A stretch of DNA of 15,294 nucleotides from an uncultured Streptococcus sp. (GTDB lineage: Bacteria > Bacillota > Bacilli > Lactobacillales > Streptococcaceae), in contig CABPWC010000029.1 of NCBI GenBank assembly GCA_902461025.1, positions 1-15,294 of the forward strand, given 5' to 3'. The notes under the pieces are model-generated. The model was not told where the DNA came from and did not search any database. It saw only the letters and a program-made list of their open reading frames with translations. Shown piece after piece: positions 1 to 7,300 of this stretch. The position numbers and the translations under genes are program-made. How positions within the stretch are numbered: position 1 is the first letter of the stretch; every line of letters starts with the position of its first letter.

Positions 1-307
1 CGACGATATCGGTCTTAGTGTTTTCTTGGATGAATTCTGCTGCGCGTGCTAGGCTATCTTCGTCACTTCCGAAAAGTTGGATCGAAACTGGGTTTTCTCC
101 TTCATCGATATGAAGCATGTGAAGAGTCTTTTCATTGTTGTATTGGATACCTTTGTCAGAGACCATTTCCATGACCACAAGGCCAGCTCCGAGCTCTTTT
201 GCAATGGTACGAAAGGCAGAGTTAGTTACGCCTGCCATAGGTGCTAAAACGGTACGATTGGGAATCTCAACATTACCAATCATAAAAGGTGTATTAAGAT
301 TTGCCAC
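1..307 (-). CDS. dusB: tRNA-dihydrouridine synthase, 5' part only (runs off left edge)
   Basis: This is the first ~102 codons of a DUS-family flavoenzyme, which uses FMN and NADPH to reduce specific uridines in tRNA to dihydrouridine in the cytoplasm. The N-terminus carries the family hallmark APMAGVTN at residues 22-29 (FMN-binding start of the TIM barrel), followed by the conserved EMVSDKG and PVSIQLFGS stretches. I chose the GTG at 307-305 (reading MANLNTPFMIGN) because a strong GGAGG lies 9 nt upstream; the ATG at 283-281 is internal and lacks such a site. The start overlaps the end of hslO by 14 bp, so the two are almost certainly co-transcribed and translationally coupled. The catalytic cysteine and C-terminal domain lie outside the window. 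Assignment to DusB rather than another DUS paralogue rests on resemblance to the streptococcal protein next to hslO. Confidence 0.9.
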   Translation of the reverse strand, partial: MANLNTPFMIGNVEIPNRTVLAPMAGVTNSAFRTIAKELGAGLVVMEMVSDKGIQYNNEKTLHMLHIDEGENPVSIQLFGSDEDSLARAAEFIQENTKTDIV

Positions 308-1166
308 GAATGAGTTCCTCCAGATCGTTTTCATCAAAGTTATAAGTTGTTTGGCAGAATTGACAAGTAATTTCTGCCCCGTGGTCTTCATCCTTCATTT
401 CTTGTAAATCTGAGCTCGGAAGGCTCGCAAGGGCGCTCATAAATCGTTCTTTGCTGCAGTCACATTGGAAACGAATTTCTTCTTCAGACAGACGTTTGTA
501 TGGTTCGTCGCCGTAGATAGCTTTGAGAAGGGCTTCGATATGGTCGTCACTCTCTAGCAGTGTTGAAATGGCTGGCATTTCTTGGATGCGTTTTTCAAAA
601 CGTGCAATTTCTTCATCTTTGGCATTTGGCAATACTTGTAGCAAGAAGCCGCCAGCAACTTTGACCTTGTCGTCTTCGTCTAAAAGGACATTAAGCCCTA
701 CAGCTGAAGGGGTTTGTTGGCTTTCTGTAAGATAGAAAGCTAGGTCTTCACCGATTTCTCCAGAAATAAGAGGCGTCATGGAATGATATGGATTTCCAGT
801 GCCATAGTCTGTGATAACTAGGAATTGGCCATTGCCGACAAATGGACCAACTAGGATTTCACCAGTTGCAGTTTTTTTGATGTCAACGCCAGGATTTTGA
901 ACGTATCCCTTAACGTTTCCCTTGGTATCTGCAACGGTGATGATGGCTCCGAGTGAGCTAGTTCCGAGGACTTTGACCGTAATTTTAGTATCTCCCTTTT
1001 CATTTGCGGCGAGAATTTGACTGGCAATCAAAGTACGACCAAGTGCTACAGTTGAGCTAGCTTGAGTTTGATGTTTTTCTTGAGCAGTGCGGACGGTTTC
1101 AGTGCTGTCTAGTACATAAGCACGAAAAGATCCACTTTCTGATATTGTTTTAATAATTTTATCCAT
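294..1166 (-). CDS. hslO: Hsp33 redox-regulated molecular chaperone
   Basis: This 290-residue protein matches the usual Hsp33 length. Hsp33 is a cytoplasmic holdase that binds unfolding proteins under oxidative stress. The C-terminal redox switch is complete: C235 and C237 (CxC) and C268 and C271 (CxxC), which in the family bind one zinc when reduced and form disulfides when oxidised. The N-terminal two thirds fit the folded substrate-binding core (GPFVGNGQ, SGEIGEDLAFYLTESQQTPSA). The ATG at 1166-1164 is the only plausible start: the upstream ATG in the region meets a stop after three codons. No Shine-Dalgarno sequence precedes the ATG. Instead an extended -10 element sits 7 nt upstream, suggesting a leaderless mRNA. 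It is followed by dusB with a 14-bp overlap and is divergent from dltX. Confidence 0.95.
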   Translation of the reverse strand: MDKIIKTISESGSFRAYVLDSTETVRTAQEKHQTQASSTVALGRTLIASQILAANEKGDTKITVKVLGTSSLGAIITVADTKGNVKGYVQNPGVDIKKTATGEILVGPFVGNGQFLVITDYGTGNPYHSMTPLISGEIGEDLAFYLTESQQTPSAVGLNVLLDEDDKVKVAGGFLLQVLPNAKDEEIARFEKRIQEMPAISTLLESDDHIEALLKAIYGDEPYKRLSEEEIRFQCDCSKERFMSALASLPSSDLQEMKDEDHGAEITCQFCQTTYNFDENDLEELIRGKS

Positions 1167-1173
1167 AGCTACT

Positions 1174-1182
1174 ATTTTAGCA
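1174..1182 (-). promoter_or_regulatory. Extended -10 promoter element of hslO
   Basis: On the minus strand the sequence reads TGCTAAAAT, an extended -10 (TGn plus TAAAAT). It ends 7 nt before the hslO ATG, which would place transcription initiation at or within a base or two of the A of the start codon. No good -35 hexamer is visible at 16-18 bp, which is tolerated by extended -10 promoters. The call is from pattern only. Confidence 0.55.
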
Positions 1183-1310
1183 TAAAAATGCCCAAAGCGG
1201 GAGCCGTGTGTTTGCTAGTCTTTCAAATTGTTTGATTTATAATTTGCTGCTATTAGGATGTCATAAGATTTAGATTTTCAAAGGATGTTTTTATCAAGAT
1301 TTTGCCTTGT

Positions 1311-1327
1311 CTTAAAATAAGCTAAAA
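1311..1327 (-). promoter_or_regulatory. Candidate CiaR response-regulator direct repeat upstream of dlt
   Basis: On the minus strand this reads TTTTAG-N5-TTTAAG, one mismatch from the pneumococcal CiaR target TTTAAG-N5-TTTAAG. From memory, the dlt operon belongs to the directly CiaR-controlled genes of S. pneumoniae, so a site here is expected. The repeat is in reverse orientation relative to dlt and about 50 bp upstream of the -10 of the best dltX promoter, further than usual for a CiaR-activated promoter. A weaker TAAAAT box (1323-1328) overlaps the repeat and might serve a second start. Confidence 0.5.
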
Positions 1328-1352
1328 TCAACTTCTAAAAAATGGTAAACAG

Positions 1353-1382
1353 TTGAAAACAAAGGGAATAAAGTGGTAAAAT
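1353..1382 (+). promoter_or_regulatory. Promoter of the dltXABCD operon
   Basis: A -35 TTGAAA (1353-1358) and a -10 TAAAAT (1377-1382) are separated by 18 bp. The -10 is extended by TGG directly upstream. The predicted transcription start is near 1389, giving a ~60-nt leader before dltX. This is the best sigma-A promoter in the hslO-dltX gap. Confidence 0.7.
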
Positions 1383-1451
1383 GGGAACAAGATAAAATAG
1401 TAATTGTATTTTTGCAAAAGTTGATGAAAATTTACAGAAAAGAAATCAATC

Positions 1452-1583
1452 ATGAATAAAAAGAAATCATACTATGTTTTTTTAGGGCAAACTGTCCTGT
1501 ATTTTATTGTTTTGCTGGGTTTACTTTATTTCTTTAGTTATTTAGGGCAAAGTCAGGGAAGCTTTATTTACAATGAATTTTAG
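1452..1583 (+). CDS. dltX: DltX, small membrane protein of teichoic acid D-alanylation
   Basis: A 43-residue ORF starting MNKKKSYYVF, with a basic N-terminus, a single hydrophobic segment (about residues 9-31, LGQTVLYFIVLLGLLYF) and a short C-terminal tail ending YNEF. This is the standard layout of DltX, the short protein encoded upstream of dltA in Gram-positive dlt operons. In the family the C-terminal tail has been linked to D-alanine transfer through the DltB/DltD membrane complex. It is the first gene of the operon; its stop lies 19 bp before the dltA GTG. The ribosome binding site is weak (AGAAAAGAAAT). It is easily missed in automatic annotation because of its length. Confidence 0.9.
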   Translation: MNKKKSYYVFLGQTVLYFIVLLGLLYFFSYLGQSQGSFIYNEF

Positions 1584-1602
1584 TTTAAGGAGAGAACGAA
1601 TC

Positions 1603-3153
1603 GTGTCTAATAAGCCAATTAGAGATATGATTGAAAGAATTGAGTATTTTGCTCAAACTCAGCCTGCTTTTCCAGTATATAATGTCCTTGGAGAAGAGCA
1701 TACCTATGGTCAATTGAAGGCTGATTCAGATAGCTTGGCTGCAGCTATTGATCGACTAGACTTGCCTGAGAAATCTCCTGTAGTAGTTTTTGGTGGTCAA
1801 GAGTATGAGATGTTGGCTACTTTTGTGGCCTTGACAAAATCTGGCCATGCCTATATCCCAATTGATAGCCACTCTGCCTTGGAGCGCGTGTCTGCCATTG
1901 TTGAAGTAGCAGAGCCAAGCTTGATTATTGCCATCAATGAATTTCCATTGGAAAACCCAGCTGCTCCAATCATGTCCTTGGAGCAAGTGCGTGAAGCTTA
2001 TGTGGCTCAGAATGCTTATGACTTGCAACATCCGGTCAAAGGGGATGATAACTACTACATTATCTTTACCTCAGGAACAACCGGGAAACCAAAAGGGGTG
2101 CAAATTTCGCACGACAACTTGCTCAGCTTCACTAACTGGATGATTACAGACAAGGAATTTGCAACGCCAGAGCGTCCGCAAATGTTGGCGCAACCGCCCT
2201 ATTCCTTTGACTTGTCTGTCATGTATTGGGCACCGACCTTGGCTCTTGGAGGGACCCTTTTTGCTCTTCCATCAGCCATCACTCAAGATTTCAAACAACT
2301 CTTTGCGACAATCTTTTCTCTTCCGATTGCTATCTGGACTTCGACACCATCTTTCGCAGATATGGCCATGTTGTCTGAGGATTTCAATGCTGAAAAGATG
2401 CCAGGCATCACCCATTTCTACTTTGATGGGGAAGAGTTGACCGTGAAAACCGCTCAGAAATTGCGTGAGCGTTTCCCGAGTGCACGCATCATCAATGCCT
2501 ACGGCCCAACGGAAGCGACGGTAGCTTTGTCAGCAGTCGCTATTACAGATGAGATGTTAGCGACTTTGAAACGTCTGCCAATCGGTTATACCAAAAAAGA
2601 CTCTCCAACCTTCATCGTTGATGGGGCAGGCAACAAATTGCCAAATGGTGAGCAAGGGGAAATCATCGTGTCTGGACCGGCTGTTTCAAAAGGTTATATG
2701 AATAATCCAGAGAAAACAGCAGAAGCTTTCTTCGAATTTGAAGGTCTTCCAGCCTACCATACAGGAGATGTCGGAACCATGACGGATGAAGGCCTTCTTC
2801 TATATGGTGGTCGGATGGACTTCCAAATCAAATTTAACGGTTACCGTATCGAGCTAGAGGATGTCTCTCAAAACTTGAACAAATCGAAGTATATCGAATC
2901 GGCTGTCGCAGTTCCACGTTATAATAAAGATCACAAGGTCCAAAATCTCTTGGCTTATGTCATCTTAAAAGAGGGCGTCAAAGAACAATTTGAGCGTGAA
3001 ATTGATATCACGAAAGCCATTAAGGAAGATTTGGAGGATATTATGATGTCTTATATGATGCCATCTAAGTTCCTTTATAGAGAGGATTTACCACTAACTC
3101 CAAATGGGAAGATTGACATTAAAGGATTGATTAACGAGGTGAATAATAGATGA
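1603..3153 (+). CDS. dltA: D-alanine--D-alanyl carrier protein ligase
   Basis: DltA is a cytoplasmic ANL-superfamily adenylation enzyme: it activates D-alanine with ATP to D-alanyl-AMP and transfers it to the phosphopantetheine thiol of DltC. With the chosen start it has 516 residues, the normal size. The P-loop-like core FTSGTTGKPKG is at 155-165, the YGPTEA motif at 300-305, and the conserved catalytic lysine in PNGKIDIKG is K503. I chose GTG at 1603 because AAGGAG (1587-1592) lies 10 nt upstream. The in-frame ATG at 1573 lies inside dltX, lacks a ribosome binding site, and would add ten unrelated residues. Its stop overlaps the dltB start. Confidence 0.97.
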   Translation: MSNKPIRDMIERIEYFAQTQPAFPVYNVLGEEHTYGQLKADSDSLAAAIDRLDLPEKSPVVVFGGQEYEMLATFVALTKSGHAYIPIDSHSALERVSAIVEVAEPSLIIAINEFPLENPAAPIMSLEQVREAYVAQNAYDLQHPVKGDDNYYIIFTSGTTGKPKGVQISHDNLLSFTNWMITDKEFATPERPQMLAQPPYSFDLSVMYWAPTLALGGTLFALPSAITQDFKQLFATIFSLPIAIWTSTPSFADMAMLSEDFNAEKMPGITHFYFDGEELTVKTAQKLRERFPSARIINAYGPTEATVALSAVAITDEMLATLKRLPIGYTKKDSPTFIVDGAGNKLPNGEQGEIIVSGPAVSKGYMNNPEKTAEAFFEFEGLPAYHTGDVGTMTDEGLLLYGGRMDFQIKFNGYRIELEDVSQNLNKSKYIESAVAVPRYNKDHKVQNLLAYVILKEGVKEQFEREIDITKAIKEDLEDIMMSYMMPSKFLYREDLPLTPNGKIDIKGLINEVNNR

Positions 3154-4394
3154 TGGATTTCCTAAAACAGCTACCTCATATTGAGCCTTATGGGAATCCA
3201 CAGTATTTTTTGTACGTAATTACGGCTACCTTGCCAATCTTTATCGGACTTTTTTTCAAAAAACGTTTTGCCTGGTATGAAATATTGGTTAGTTTGTTCT
3301 TTATCGTTACTATGTTGACGGGGGGCAAGACTAATCAAATAGCTGCCTTAGGAATTTATCTGATATGGCAAATATTACTGGTACTTTTTTACAAGCAGTA
3401 TCGAAAAGTCCGAGATGGCAAATGGATTTTCTACTTGGTGAGTCTATTATCGTTACTTCCCATCATTTTTGTCAAAGTGCAACCAGCTATTAATGGCACA
3501 CAGTCTTTATTAGGATTTATTGGTATTTCCTATTTGACTTTTCGTTCGGTGGGAATCATTATTGAACTCAGAGATGGAGTCATTAAGGAATTGAAGTTGT
3601 GGGAGTATTTACGTTTTCTCCTCTTTATGCCGACATTTTCAAGTGGTCCTATTGATCGTTTCAAGCGTTTTAATGAAAATTATAAGACGATTCCAGAACG
3701 TGATGAGTTGATGGACATGCTAGCTGAGTCAGTTCGATATATCATGATGGGGTTTCTGTATAAATTTATCCTGGCTCATATTTTAGGCGAAATTATGTTA
3801 ACGCCCCTAAAAAATCTAGCTCTTCAGGTAGGTGGATTCTTTAACTATTATGTAGTAGCAGTCATGTATACATTTGGTTTGGAGCTCTTCTTTGATTTTG
3901 CGGGCTATTCTATGTTTGCTTTGGCGATTTCAAATCTGATGGGAATTCGTAGTCCGATCAACTTCAACAAACCTTTTTTATCAAGGGATTTGAAGGAGTT
4001 TTGGAATCGCTGGCACATGAGTTTATCTTTCTGGTTTCGTGACTTTGTCTTTATGCGCATGGTCATGGTGATGACGAGAAAGAAATTGTTTAAGAATCGA
4101 AATGTGACCTCAAGTGTCGCCTATATCCTAAACATGCTCCTTATGGGGTTCTGGCATGGAATAACGTGGTTTTACATCGCCTACGGACTCTTTCATGGGG
4201 TAGGTTTAGTGATTAATGATGCCTGGGTCAGAAAGAAAAAAACGCTCAATAAAGAACGTAAGAAAGCAGGACGACCTCCCTTGCTTGAAAATCGCTGGGT
4301 TCAGTTGCTTGGCATGGTAGTCACCTTCCATGTCGTGATGGTCTCATTCTTAATCTTCTCTGGATTTTTGAATGATTTATGGTTTAAAAAATAA
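3150..4394 (+). CDS. dltB: DltB, MBOAT-family membrane O-acyltransferase for D-alanyl transfer
   Basis: DltB is a 414-residue multi-spanning membrane protein of the MBOAT family that takes D-alanine from DltC and passes it toward lipoteichoic acid on the outer face. The two family histidines are present: H289 in NRWHMSLSF and H336 in GFWHGITWF, the same numbers as the conserved histidines of the structurally studied S. thermophilus DltB. This also supports the first ATG (3150) over the ATG immediately following. The start overlaps the dltA stop (ATGA), with a GAGGTG site about 9 nt upstream, indicating translational coupling. Many hydrophobic segments run across the length, with a basic cytosolic loop near 355-375 (RKKKTLNKERKKAGR). 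Confidence 0.97.
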   Translation: MMDFLKQLPHIEPYGNPQYFLYVITATLPIFIGLFFKKRFAWYEILVSLFFIVTMLTGGKTNQIAALGIYLIWQILLVLFYKQYRKVRDGKWIFYLVSLLSLLPIIFVKVQPAINGTQSLLGFIGISYLTFRSVGIIIELRDGVIKELKLWEYLRFLLFMPTFSSGPIDRFKRFNENYKTIPERDELMDMLAESVRYIMMGFLYKFILAHILGEIMLTPLKNLALQVGGFFNYYVVAVMYTFGLELFFDFAGYSMFALAISNLMGIRSPINFNKPFLSRDLKEFWNRWHMSLSFWFRDFVFMRMVMVMTRKKLFKNRNVTSSVAYILNMLLMGFWHGITWFYIAYGLFHGVGLVINDAWVRKKKTLNKERKKAGRPPLLENRWVQLLGMVVTFHVVMVSFLIFSGFLNDLWFKK

Positions 4395-4407
4395 AAGGAA
4401 TTAAAAA

Positions 4408-4647
4408 ATGGATATCAAATCAGAAGTTATTGAAATTATTGATGAATTGTTTATGGAAGATGTTTCTGACATGATGGATGAGGATCTTTTTGATGCAGGT
4501 GTCTTGGACAGTATGGGAACAGTCGAATTAATTGTGGAAATTGAGAATCGCTTTGATATTCGTGTCCCGGTTACAGAATTTGGTCGTGATGACTGGAATA
4601 CGGCTAATAAAATCGTAGCCGGTATTGTGGAGCTACAAAATGCTTAA
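4408..4647 (+). CDS. dltC: D-alanyl carrier protein
   Basis: This 79-residue acidic acyl-carrier-like protein holds D-alanine as a thioester on a phosphopantetheine arm. The attachment serine is S35 in the motif GVLDSMGTVE, matching the family DS(M/L) signature. AAAGGAA at 4394-4400 provides the ribosome binding site 7 nt before the ATG. It lies between dltB (13 bp gap) and dltD (8 bp overlap). The length is normal for the family. Confidence 0.97.
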   Translation: MDIKSEVIEIIDELFMEDVSDMMDEDLFDAGVLDSMGTVELIVEIENRFDIRVPVTEFGRDDWNTANKIVAGIVELQNA

Positions 4648-5908
4648 ACGCCTGTGGCTGATTTTTGGGCCTGTTTTTATAGCGGGATTGTTGGTTCTTC
4701 TACTAATCTTTTTTTATCCAAGTACAAGAAGCCATAATCTGACGGAGGAGAAATACTCTGCGGCTTCTGTAAGTGCAGAGAGCTTTAAGGAGAGAAGCCA
4801 AAAAGTAAGAGCTCTTACAGACCCTGATATGCGTTTTGTCCCTTTCTTTGGATCAAGTGAATGGATTCGTTTCGACAACATGCATCCAGGAGTATTAGCT
4901 GAAAAGTACAATCGCTCCTACCGACCCTATTTTATGGGGCAGGCAGGTGCTGCTTCACTCAGTCAGTATTTTGGGATGCAACAAATTACGTCTGAACTTG
5001 AAAATAAACAAGCGATATTTGTAATCTCTCCACAGTGGTTTACAAAAGAGGATCATGACCCGACTATTTTTCAAACCTATTTTAACAATGATCAGTTGAC
5101 GGCCTTCTTGGAAAACCAATCTGGGGATGTGGCCACTCAGTATGCGGCTAATAGACTCTTGAAGCAGAACCCAAGCGTACCGATGAAGGGGATTGTTGAA
5201 AAGTTAGCTAAAAACGAGCAATTGTCGGACTTTGATCATTCAATCATCACAGCTTCTGCAGAGTTCAATGAAAAACAAGCTGCTCTTTTTGGCCAATTCT
5301 CGATTCGAGGTCGATTAAAGTATAAAGATCATATTGAAAAATATTTGAGCAGTCTCCCAGATCAATTTTCTTATGAAGAATTGGAAAATATTGCACGTAA
5401 GGATGCAGAAGAAAATACAACCAATAATGATTTGGGAATGGAGAACCATTTTTACAATACTCAGTTAAAGAAAGATTTGAAAAAATGGGAAGGGTATCAA
5501 AAAAATTACAACTTTCTCAAGTCCTATGAGTACAATGATTTACAGCTAGTGCTTGATCAATTTGCCAAGTCCAAGGTCAATGTGCTCTTTGTTTTTCAAC
5601 CTGTCAATAAAAAATGGATGGATTATACTGGACTGAGTGAGGAAATGTATCAACACGCAGTTGAAAAAATTCGTTACCAGTTGGAAAGCCAAGGTTTCAC
5701 CAATATTGCTGATTTCTCAAAAAATGGAGGAGATCCATACTTTGTTAAGGATACGATTCATATTGGTTGGTTAGGCTGGTTGGCCTTTGATAAGGTTGTA
5801 AATCCTTTTTTAAGCAATCCAACAACAGCTCCTAATTACCAAACAAATGACCGATTCTTTAGCCAGGATTGGGCTAATTACGACGGTAATATCAAAGATT
5901 TTCAATAA
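4640..5908 (+). CDS. dltD: DltD, membrane-anchored D-alanyl transfer protein
   Basis: With the ATG at 4640 the protein has 422 residues: an N-terminal membrane anchor (about 5-26) followed by a large extracellular SGNH-hydrolase-like domain. The nucleophile region is FFGSSEW, with S72/S73 as the candidate serine. The Asp-His part is D371 and H374 in KDTIHIGW. In the family DltD acts outside the membrane in D-alanine transfer to teichoic acid, in complex with DltB. A longer in-frame reading from 4625 starts inside dltC and would put polar residues before the anchor. The chosen start is preceded by TGGAG about 7 nt upstream and overlaps the dltC stop by 8 bp. It is the last gene of the operon; a terminator follows directly. 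Confidence 0.95.
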   Translation: MLKRLWLIFGPVFIAGLLVLLLIFFYPSTRSHNLTEEKYSAASVSAESFKERSQKVRALTDPDMRFVPFFGSSEWIRFDNMHPGVLAEKYNRSYRPYFMGQAGAASLSQYFGMQQITSELENKQAIFVISPQWFTKEDHDPTIFQTYFNNDQLTAFLENQSGDVATQYAANRLLKQNPSVPMKGIVEKLAKNEQLSDFDHSIITASAEFNEKQAALFGQFSIRGRLKYKDHIEKYLSSLPDQFSYEELENIARKDAEENTTNNDLGMENHFYNTQLKKDLKKWEGYQKNYNFLKSYEYNDLQLVLDQFAKSKVNVLFVFQPVNKKWMDYTGLSEEMYQHAVEKIRYQLESQGFTNIADFSKNGGDPYFVKDTIHIGWLGWLAFDKVVNPFLSNPTTAPNYQTNDRFFSQDWANYDGNIKDFQ

Positions 5909-5914
5909 ATAACC

Positions 5915-5945
5915 AAAGAGCCTGAACCTTAGTTTGGGCTTTTTG
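5915..5945 (+). terminator. Intrinsic terminator of the dlt operon
   Basis: AGCCTGAAC (5919-5927) pairs with GTTTGGGCT (5932-5940) around a CTTA loop, with two G-U pairs. The helix can be lengthened by the flanking AAAG/TTTT bases. A run of five T follows. It begins 7 bp after the dltD stop. Confidence 0.8.
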
Positions 5946-6026
5946 TAATCACAGACTTTTTGCCGAATGCGAGTATAGTAGTGGATTCCTCAATTGAGTA
6001 AAGTCCAGTAAAAGAATACATAGAAA

Positions 6027-6059
6027 ATGAAAACATAAAAATTGTTTTCATCTTTTTTC
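6027..6059 (+). repeat. Perfect 8-bp inverted repeat followed by a T-run, upstream of the adcR promoter
   Basis: ATGAAAAC (6027-6034) and GTTTTCAT (6044-6051) are perfect inverted copies with a 9-nt spacer, followed by CTTTTTTCT right up to the -35 of the adcR promoter. It could be a weak second terminator for dlt read-through or a binding site; it is AT-rich, so its hairpin would be marginal. The remainder of the dltD-adcR gap also holds the 10-bp palindrome CTCAATTGAG at 5989-5998, for which I see no role. Confidence 0.4.
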
Positions 6060-6087
6060 TTGACTCTGTACTAGGATGTGATATACT
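6060..6087 (+). promoter_or_regulatory. Promoter of the adcRCBA operon
   Basis: TTGACT (6060-6065) and TATACT (6082-6087) are separated by 16 bp. The predicted start is near 6094, inside the AdcR operator, so bound AdcR would block polymerase. Confidence 0.8.
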
Positions 6088-6098
6088 TAACTAGTAAA
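6087..6098 (+). promoter_or_regulatory. AdcR (zinc repressor) operator
   Basis: TTAACTAGTAAA differs at one position from the streptococcal AdcR consensus TTAACYRGTTAA. It overlaps the last base of the -10 and the predicted transcription start of adcR. This position fits zinc-dependent autorepression of the operon. Confidence 0.85.
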
Positions 6099-6155
6099 CA
6101 AATAGACTAAAAGTCCTGTAATAATGGAAAAACTATTCGAAGAAAGGGGCAAATC

Positions 6156-6596
6156 ATGAGACAATTAGCAACGGAAATTGATCATTTTTTAAATGAAGTA
6201 ATCTTGAAAGCTGAAAATCAGCATGAAATTTTGATTGGTCATTGCACGAGTGAAGTGGCTTTGACAAACACCCAGGAGCATATCCTCATGCTCTTATCAG
6301 AGGAATCATTGACCAATTCTGAGTTGGCACGTCGCCTTAATGTCAGTCAAGCGGCTGTTACCAAGGCTATTAAATCTTTGATTAAAGAGGGGATGCTGGA
6401 AACGTCTAAGGATCCTAAGGATGCTCGAGTGATTTTTTATCAATTGACAGACCTTGCTAGACCAATTGCTGAGGAGCACCACCATCATCATGAGCATACC
6501 CTCTCGACGTATGAACAAGTTGCAAGTCAATTTTCAGCTGAGGAGCAACAAATTATCCAGCGGTTTTTAACTGCTTTAGTAGGAGAAATCAAGTAA
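6156..6596 (+). CDS. adcR: AdcR, MarR-family zinc-responsive repressor
   Basis: This 146-residue winged-helix protein is the zinc sensor that represses zinc-uptake genes when Zn(II) is bound. Residues E24, C30, E41, H42, E107, H108 and H112 sit at the positions reported as zinc ligands in pneumococcal AdcR. The second cluster lies in a conspicuous EEHHHHHEH stretch (106-114). The recognition-helix region is around NVSQAAVTKAIKSL (62-75). AAAGGGG (6143-6149) lies 6 nt before the ATG. The stop and the adcC start share a base (TAATG), so the operon is translationally coupled. Its own operator sits on the promoter. Confidence 0.97.
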   Translation: MRQLATEIDHFLNEVILKAENQHEILIGHCTSEVALTNTQEHILMLLSEESLTNSELARRLNVSQAAVTKAIKSLIKEGMLETSKDPKDARVIFYQLTDLARPIAEEHHHHHEHTLSTYEQVASQFSAEEQQIIQRFLTALVGEIK

Positions 6597-7300
6597 TGAG
6601 ATACATCACAGTAGAGGATTTGTCCTTCTATTATGACAAGGAACCTGTGCTTGAGCATATCAATTACAGTGTTGATAGTGGGGAGTTTGTCACACTCACG
6701 GGAGAAAACGGAGCTGCCAAGACGACTCTAATCAAGGCCAGTCTAGGTATTTTACAACCAAGATTTGGTAAAGTTACCATTTCAAAGACCAACACTCGTG
6801 GGACAAAATTAAGAATTGCCTACCTTCCTCAGCAGATTGCAAGTTTTAATGCAGGTTTTCCAAGTACCGTTTATGAATTTGTCAAATCAGGTCGTTATCC
6901 AAGAAAGGGCTGGTTCCGCCGTTTAAATGCTCACGATGAGGAACATATCAAGGCTAGTTTAAACTCGGTTGGCATGTGGGAACATCGGGATAAACGCATT
7001 GGTTCCCTCTCTGGTGGGCAAAAGCAAAGAGCAGTCATTGCACGTATGTTTGCGTCCGATCCAGATATCTTTATCTTGGATGAGCCGACGACAGGGATGG
7101 ATGCAGGGACTAAGAATGAATTTTATGAGCTCATGCACCACAGCGCCCACCATCATGGCAAGGCTGTTTTGATGATTACTCATGACCCAGAAGAAGTCAA
7201 AGACTACGCAGATCGCAATATTCACCTTGTCCGAGACCAAGATTCACCATGGCGTTGCTTCAATGTCCATGAAAGTGACCAGGAGGTGGAGCATGCTTAA
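6596..7300 (+). CDS. adcC: AdcC, zinc ABC transporter ATP-binding protein
   Basis: This 234-residue ATPase powers zinc import with AdcB and AdcA. The Walker A region is GENGAAKTT at 36-44, the signature LSGGQ at 138-142, Walker B/D-loop DIFILDEPTTGMD about 157-169, and the H-loop histidine is in LMITHDPEE. The Walker A has alanine at position 41 where the consensus GxxGxGK(S/T) has glycine. From memory the pneumococcal protein has the same residue, so this is a lineage feature and not a defect. A histidine-rich HHSAHHHGK patch lies near 182-190. It begins on the adcR stop and overlaps adcB by 8 bp. Confidence 0.96.
   Translation: MRYITVEDLSFYYDKEPVLEHINYSVDSGEFVTLTGENGAAKTTLIKASLGILQPRFGKVTISKTNTRGTKLRIAYLPQQIASFNAGFPSTVYEFVKSGRYPRKGWFRRLNAHDEEHIKASLNSVGMWEHRDKRIGSLSGGQKQRAVIARMFASDPDIFILDEPTTGMDAGTKNEFYELMHHSAHHHGKAVLMITHDPEEVKDYADRNIHLVRDQDSPWRCFNVHESDQEVEHA

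Noticed and set aside
1578..1589. TTTTAG next to TTTAAG as a second CiaR repeat
   Set aside because: The half-sites are directly adjacent, without the required 5-bp spacer, and lie at the dltX end and dltA ribosome binding site.
1573..1602. Upstream ATG giving a ten-residue longer DltA
   Set aside because: It lies inside dltX, has no Shine-Dalgarno sequence, and the GTG at 1603 has AAGGAG at proper spacing and gives the normal 516 residues.
6471..6500. Run of histidine codons in adcR suspected as an artificial tag
   Set aside because: It is in the natural AdcR zinc-ligand region (E107, H108, H112) and internal to the protein.
7182..7292. 37-residue N-terminal extension of AdcB
   Set aside because: The stretch is inside adcC, is not membrane-like, and the ATG at 7293 has a strong AGGAGG site and gives the usual 268 residues.
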